DNA of 18,614 bases from CAYQDF01 sp964416175 (GTDB taxonomy: Bacteria; Chloroflexota; Anaerolineae; Anaerolineales; UBA4823). The notes under the pieces were generated by a model that saw only the letters and a list, made by a program, of their open reading frames with translations, was not told the DNA's origin and searched no databases. Positions 14,419 through 18,614 of the stretch are shown piece by piece; position 1 is the stretch's first letter; every line of letters starts with the position of its first letter. Where the stretch lies: assembly GCA_964416175.1 (NCBI GenBank), contig CAYQDF010000058.1:1-18614 (forward strand), read 5' to 3'. The position numbers and the translations under genes are program-made.

Positions 14419-15636
14419 TCAGCCAATCCATTCCACGATCGTCGCCTCTCCCTGGCCGACGCCCACGCACAGGGTCGCCAGCCCGTAATAAGGGCGCTTT
14501 TCCCCCGGCGCCCGCCGGCGCATCTCGTGCAGCAGGGTGGTCAGGATACGCGCGCCCGAGCAGCCCAGCGGGTGACCCAGCGCGATCGCCCCCCCGTTGA
14601 CATTGGTGATCGCGTGCCGCAGTCCCAGCTCTTTCATGACAGCCAGCGACTGTACAGCAAAAGCCTCGTTGAGCTCCACCAGGCGAATGTCCTCGATTGT
14701 TAACCCGGCGCGCGCCAGGGCTTTGCGCGTCGCGGGCACCGGTCCATAACCCATGATCCGCGGTGGCACGCCTGCCGCCGCGGAAGCAATTACCCGCGCC
14801 ATCGGCTTCAGCCCCAGCGCCTCTGCTTTTTCCGAGTTCATCAGGAGCACAGCCGCTGCCCCGTCGTTGAGACCGGAGGAGTTGCCAGCCGTCACCGTGC
14901 CGTTCTCACGGAAGGCCGGCCGAAGGCGGGCCAAAGCCTCCATGGTTGTATCGCGCCGGGGGCGTTCATCCATCGTCACCAGGAGAGGCTCGCCTTTACG
15001 CTGCGGAACGGGCACCGGGATGATCTCTTCAGTGAATTTCCCGGAGTCCATCGCGGCGATTGCCCGCCGGTGGCTCTCCAGAGCGAAGGCGTCCTGCTCC
15101 TCCCGGGGGATGCAGGTCTCTTCGTAGATGTTCTCGGCAGTCTCACCCATCGATTCGGTTCCGTACATCTCTTTCATCTTCGGGTTTGGATAACGCCATC
15201 CCAGGGCAGTGTCCCATGCGGTGAGGTTCCCGAAGGCAAACGGCTGCTCCGCCTTGGGGAGGGAGTACGGGGCGCGCGACATGCTCTCGACGCCCCCGGC
15301 GATGTATACGTCTCCCTCGCCGGCCCGGATGGCGCGGGCGGCGCTGTTCACCGCGCTCAGGCCGGAGGCGCATAGGCGATTGAAGGTTACCGCGGCTACC
15401 TCCACCGGGAAACCGGCCAGCAGGGCTGCCATCCGGGCTACGTTGCGGTTATCCTCCCCGGCCTGGTTGGCGCAGCCCATGTAGATCTCTTCGACGATCG
15501 CCGGGTCGATCCCGGTGCGCTCGACGATGGCTTTCAACACCAGCGCAGCCAGGTCGTCCGGCCGCACTGGCGCCAGGACGCCGCCCAGCGCGCCGATCGG
15601 CGTGCGGATGGCGTCGATGATCACTGCTTCGGGCAT
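14419..15636 (-). CDS. Thiolase (acetyl-CoA acetyltransferase / 3-oxoacyl-CoA thiolase)
   Basis: A 405-residue enzyme catalysing thiolytic cleavage of 3-oxoacyl-CoA or acetoacetyl-CoA formation. All catalytic marks are present: nucleophile Cys89 in NRLCASGLSAV, the GGVESMSRAPY segment, VELNEAFAVQ, His355 in NGGAIALGHPLG, and the second Cys390 in CVGVGQG, where many relatives have CIGGGQG. The length is normal. ATG 15636 follows AGGAG six bases upstream; the 35 upstream codons in frame lack support. The protein resembles the PcaF/PaaJ and AtoB groups, which cannot be separated by eye. It is convergent with the CoA-transferase genes and divergent from the epimerase gene. Confidence 0.92.
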   Translation of the reverse strand: MPEAVIIDAIRTPIGALGGVLAPVRPDDLAALVLKAIVERTGIDPAIVEEIYMGCANQAGEDNRNVARMAALLAGFPVEVAAVTFNRLCASGLSAVNSAARAIRAGEGDVYIAGGVESMSRAPYSLPKAEQPFAFGNLTAWDTALGWRYPNPKMKEMYGTESMGETAENIYEETCIPREEQDAFALESHRRAIAAMDSGKFTEEIIPVPVPQRKGEPLLVTMDERPRRDTTMEALARLRPAFRENGTVTAGNSSGLNDGAAAVLLMNSEKAEALGLKPMARVIASAAAGVPPRIMGYGPVPATRKALARAGLTIEDIRLVELNEAFAVQSLAVMKELGLRHAITNVNGGAIALGHPLGCSGARILTTLLHEMRRRAPGEKRPYYGLATLCVGVGQGEATIVEWIG

Positions 15637-15890
15637 AGGAATACTCCTGAAAGTCTTGGATCGTCTGCGTTGGTTAAATCCTGGAAGGGTGTCGAGCCCT
15701 GCTGGAAGCGCCTTCCCTCCAGACAGGATGCATTTTACCATTCAACCCAGATCCGGAAAGGACAGACGTGGTTGAGAGCCCCTGCGCAGCGGCCCACCAC
15801 AGCCCGGCAGAGCGTTCGGTGTTATCATTGGGATCTGTATTTTGCATATACACTTTCAAAGAGAAGGAATCAAAAATCCCAGGTACACCT

Positions 15891-16946
15891 ATGAGAGATC
15901 CACGATTGGCCAGAGACGTTCTCAAGAGCGATGATCTGATCGTGATCGCCGGCGCAGGGGGATTCATCGGCGGGGCGTTGACGCGGTACTTCCACGCGCA
16001 GGGTTTCACCCGGATCCGAGCCGTCGATAAAAAACCGCTGGAGGAGTGGTACCAGCGCGTGCCGGGTGTTGAATGCCTCACCCTCGATCTCAGCCGCTGG
16101 GAGAACTGCCAGCAAGCCGTCGGAGGCGCCCAGGAGGTCTACAACCTGGCGGCGGACATGGGTGGGATGGGCTTCATCGAACGGTACCGGGTGGAATGCC
16201 TGCGCAGCATTTTGATCAACACCCACCTGATCGAGGCGGCGCACCAGGCTGGCGTAAAGCGCTACTTCTTCTCCTCCTCCGCCTGCGTCTACAACACTGA
16301 GCTCCAGAAGGACCCCAACGCCCGGGCTTTGAAAGAGACGGACGCCTACCCGGCTTTCCCTGAGCGGGGTTATGGCTGGGAGAAGTTATTATCCGAGATC
16401 TTCTGCCAGGAATACTGGGCGGAAAGGAATCTCAAGACCTTCATCGCCCGCTTCCACAATGTATACGGCCCATGGGGCACCTGGGACGGCGGCCGCGAGA
16501 AAGCTCCAGCGGCGCTGTGCCGCAAGGTGATCGCCGCCAGGGACAGCGGCCAGCTGGAGATCCAGATCTGGGGCGACGGCACCCAGACGCGCAGCTTCAT
16601 GTACATCGACGACTGTGTCCAGGGCATCGACCGGATCGTCCACTGCGAAGATCTGATCGCTTCCCCAATCAACCTGGGCTCGAGCGAGCTCATCTCCGTG
16701 AACGACCTGGTGACGATGATCGAGGAGATCGCCGGGGTGAAGCTGAAGCGAACTTACCAGCCAGACGCGCCGCGCGGTGTGGCCGGCCGCAACAGCGACA
16801 ACACGCGGATCAGGCAAATCTTGGCCTGGGAGCCTGGCATCCCCTTGCGCTGGGGGATGGAGCAGACCTACCGCTGGATCGAAGCTCAATACTATGATCG
16901 GAAAGCCGGCAAACCGACGCCGGCCGGGGATCGTCCGATTTTCTGA
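15891..16946 (+). CDS. SDR-family sugar epimerase, GDP-mannose 3,5-epimerase-like
   Basis: A 351-residue extended SDR enzyme using NAD(H). Marks: GAGGFIG (21-27) nucleotide loop, LAADMGGMGFI (86-96), SSSACVY (128-134) with the active-site Ser, and Tyr161/Lys165 in YGWEK. Further marks are RFHNVYGPWGTWDGGREKAPAALCRK (quoted from pieces: RFHNVYGPWGTW and GGREKAPAALCRK), WGDGTQTRSF and YIDDCVQGI. The AADMGGMGFI and GREKAPAA phrases are hallmarks of GDP-mannose 3,5-epimerases, known best from plant ascorbate synthesis, with bacterial homologues in cell-surface sugar pathways. ATG 15891 has only a weak AGG SD. No other nucleotide-sugar genes lie nearby. The exact substrate is inference. Confidence 0.85.
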   Translation: MRDPRLARDVLKSDDLIVIAGAGGFIGGALTRYFHAQGFTRIRAVDKKPLEEWYQRVPGVECLTLDLSRWENCQQAVGGAQEVYNLAADMGGMGFIERYRVECLRSILINTHLIEAAHQAGVKRYFFSSSACVYNTELQKDPNARALKETDAYPAFPERGYGWEKLLSEIFCQEYWAERNLKTFIARFHNVYGPWGTWDGGREKAPAALCRKVIAARDSGQLEIQIWGDGTQTRSFMYIDDCVQGIDRIVHCEDLIASPINLGSSELISVNDLVTMIEEIAGVKLKRTYQPDAPRGVAGRNSDNTRIRQILAWEPGIPLRWGMEQTYRWIEAQYYDRKAGKPTPAGDRPIF

Positions 16947-17293
16947 TTGGTAATTACTTTTTCTTGAAAGTCCGTCATCCCCGACCAGTCGATCGGCAGG
17001 TCAAAGTCGTGGCGTGTACCGGAAAGATATTCGGAGATCTGCTGCATCGCCATAGTGACAAGCGAATTCGCGCTAAGGACAGGCCGGTACCCCCTCCGCT
17101 TGAGCGCCTCTTCGAAATCCCCAAGATCGGCGCCGATCTCCACTGCCGACAGCCCGCCGTCCGACACTGCCACCCAGATCGATCCAATCGGCGAATCGCC
17201 GATCTGCCCAAGGTAAGCCGGTGGATTGCCCTGCCTCCGCCAGCCTGAAACGCCCTCGTTCTGCGAACCCATTTCCTGAATAGCCTGGGCCAT
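16892..17293 (-). pseudogene. Truncated O6-alkylguanine-DNA alkyltransferase (Ogt/MGMT N-terminal domain only)
   Basis: From ATG 17293, 2 bp after the permease stop, about 133 codons are open. Residues resembling the N-terminal half of Ogt/MGMT are IGSIWVAVSDGGLSAVEIG and, near the end, TRHDFDLPIDWSGMTDFQEKV. In intact proteins this FQ-x-x-V is followed by the helix-turn-helix and the PCHR active site. Here homology stops at about 16955, 9 bp from the epimerase stop on the other strand, and the last about 20 codons are antisense of that gene. The acceptor Cys domain is missing, so repair activity is not expected. It is probably a gene cut by a rearrangement. Confidence 0.75.
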
Positions 17294-17295
17294 CG

Positions 17296-18156
17296 CTAAT
17301 AGTTCGTGACCATATCGATCAGGCCGCGCTCGCGGGCCTGGTGCTCGCACCAGCGGAAAACGAAGATCGAGGCCACTCCAAACACCAGGGTCAGACCCAC
17401 CAGGATGCCCAGCAGCTGGGCGTTGCTAAAGCCTGTCAGGGTGGGGAAGGCCTGAGCGACGGAGCCAACCAGGGCGCGGCGCAGGAGCTCCAGCCAGTAC
17501 GTGATCGGGATGATGTACCCCACCGGGCGCAGGAACGGCGGAAGGACTTCCAGGGGGAAGATCGCTCCGCTGAACAGATAGAGTGCTCCCGCCACCGCCT
17601 CTCCCAGGAACCATACGTGATGGGCGATCAAGAGCGTGACGCCGGAGAGCAGTAGCCCCATCATCGCCAGCATCGCCACGCCGATGAACAACGCCAGGAA
17701 GAAAAGCGGCCAGTCCGCTGCACCCAGGTCGATCTGGACGTGCAAGAAGAGCACCCCGAACAGAATGGTGATCAGAACCGCGATGGTCCCGACCACAAAC
17801 TTGGCTACTCCTCGCCCGATCAAATACATCGGGATCTGGATCGGGGCAACGTACATGTATTTTAGCGTCTTGTAGTGCTCGCGGTCGTCGATCACCGCCC
17901 AGGACACTCCTGCCATGACTGCCCCAACGTAAATGTAGAAGGCGTTCCCCAGGTAGATGTAGGTGAAGATGGGTGACTTGAAATCCCCCTGCGTGATGAT
18001 GCTGTACATGACGACCAGGATGGCAGCCGTCGAGACCGGTTTTATGAATGAATAGATCGCGAACAGGAAGGGATCTGTCCAGTTCGACTCGATCTGCCAA
18101 CCCAGCCAGGCAGCGGTCTTAAACGAGCGGAGGAATATATTGGACCTTGCCGTCAT
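17296..18156 (-). CDS. ABC-2 type transporter permease
   Basis: A 286-residue inner-membrane protein with six likely hydrophobic segments, the pore part of an ABC exporter (drug, lipid or polysaccharide type). Marks of ABC-2 permeases: an amphipathic N-terminus, DDREHYKTLKYMYVAPIQIPMYLIGRG after the second segment (written in pieces: DDREHYKTLKYMYVAP then IPMYLIGRG), and the late segment YLFSGAIFPLEVLPPFLRPVGYIIPITYW (pieces LFSGAIFPLEVLPP and IIPITYWLELLRR). ATG 18156 overlaps the upstream permease stop as TAATG. The frame remains open 101 codons further upstream but that part is a shadow of the neighbour. The ATPase gene is probably beyond the window. Confidence 0.85.
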   Translation of the reverse strand: MTARSNIFLRSFKTAAWLGWQIESNWTDPFLFAIYSFIKPVSTAAILVVMYSIITQGDFKSPIFTYIYLGNAFYIYVGAVMAGVSWAVIDDREHYKTLKYMYVAPIQIPMYLIGRGVAKFVVGTIAVLITILFGVLFLHVQIDLGAADWPLFFLALFIGVAMLAMMGLLLSGVTLLIAHHVWFLGEAVAGALYLFSGAIFPLEVLPPFLRPVGYIIPITYWLELLRRALVGSVAQAFPTLTGFSNAQLLGILVGLTLVFGVASIFVFRWCEHQARERGLIDMVTNY

Positions 18157-18614
18157 TATCGCCTCGACTCTGTCAGCCTTCCTTCGCGGATGGCCAGCTT
18201 CTCCATATAAGCCAGCAGAAAGCGCGCGCCCATGAGGAAGGTCAGAGACAGGACCACCAGCACTGCCAGCTCGATGGAAACGGTCAGGAAACCCAACGCT
18301 GGCCCCGAGGGGAAGATCAGCTGCCGCATGGCGTCCAGTCCTAAAGTGAGGGGGATGATGGAAGCTGCAGCGGCGATCCAGAAGCCGAAATTCCGGATCG
18401 GGAAGTAGAATCCGGAAACCAGGTAGACCGGCTCTTGGGCCAGGTTGGCGAGATGCCACGCCTCCCGGCTGAGCAACAGGAACAGCGAGGCCGACATCAT
18501 CCCCATCCCGTATAAAGCGACCATCGTCAGCATGAACACGACAAAGAGCTGGACGAAGCTGGCGACTTCGAACTGGACTCTGTACAGCAGGCTGCCGAGC
18601 ACCAGGATCGCCGC
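18156..18614 (-). CDS. ABC-2 type transporter permease, C-terminal part (cut by window edge)
   Basis: The frame is open to the right end of the window and stops with TAA at 18156-18158. The visible 152 residues contain about four hydrophobic segments with the ABC-2 pattern ASLFLLLSREAWHLANLAQEPVYLVSGFYFPIRN (pieces LLSREAWHLANL and LVSGFYFPI) and IIPLTLGLDAMRQLIF. The start lies outside the window. It is coupled by a TAATG overlap to the second permease, so the two probably form a heterodimer with an ATPase encoded upstream. Confidence 0.82.
   Translation of the reverse strand, partial: AAILVLGSLLYRVQFEVASFVQLFVVFMLTMVALYGMGMMSASLFLLLSREAWHLANLAQEPVYLVSGFYFPIRNFGFWIAAAASIIPLTLGLDAMRQLIFPSGPALGFLTVSIELAVLVVLSLTFLMGARFLLAYMEKLAIREGRLTESRR

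Overview
The window looks like chromosomal DNA from a member of the Chloroflexota, probably Anaerolineae-like, with moderately high GC. This is inferred from gene content. It carries the three-gene set histidine phosphatase / DUF3090 / SCO1664-family, known mainly from Actinobacteria and Chloroflexi, next to lipoproteins, an ECF transporter and CoA metabolism. There is no rRNA, tRNA, CRISPR array, transposase or phage gene. Nearly all the DNA is coding, and most starts have a clear Shine-Dalgarno (SD) sequence.

Layout. 1-222: no firm gene. 223-2537 (minus): two lipoprotein genes in tandem, an Asp-box/beta-propeller-like protein followed by an alpha/beta hydrolase. 2538-2909: noncoding. 2910-7361 (minus): an apparent operon ecfS - fused double-ATPase ecfA - ecfT - acetamidase/formamidase, i.e. 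a complete energy-coupling-factor importer ending in an amidase. 7362-7602: divergent intergenic region. 7603-11071 (plus): rarA, histidine phosphatase, DUF3090 and SCO1664-family genes. 11194-12234 (plus): a short homoserine dehydrogenase lacking the ACT domain. 12507-14247 (plus): two subunits of a family I (glutaconate-type) CoA-transferase. 14419-15636 (minus): a thiolase convergent with them. 15891-16946 (plus): a GDP-mannose 3,5-epimerase-like SDR enzyme. 16892-18614 (minus): two ABC-2 permeases (the first cut by the window edge) followed by a truncated O6-alkylguanine-DNA alkyltransferase.

Two gene remnants mark rearrangement. A piece of about 57 codons of a WD40/TolB-like propeller lies between the CoA-transferase and thiolase genes, and an alkyltransferase lacking its catalytic domain abuts the epimerase gene. 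Both are on the minus strand and they bracket the thiolase-epimerase block. This fits replacement of an older segment by that block.

Two copies of an imperfect palindrome of about 90 bp (6659-6751 and 11081-11172) form a dispersed, MITE-like or structured-RNA repeat. One copy sits inside the ECF operon and the other directly upstream of the homoserine dehydrogenase gene. The strongest candidates for undescribed biology are the ECF importer coupled to a formamidase/acetamidase, with an unusually long EcfT, and the phosphatase/DUF3090/SCO1664 set placed directly behind rarA.
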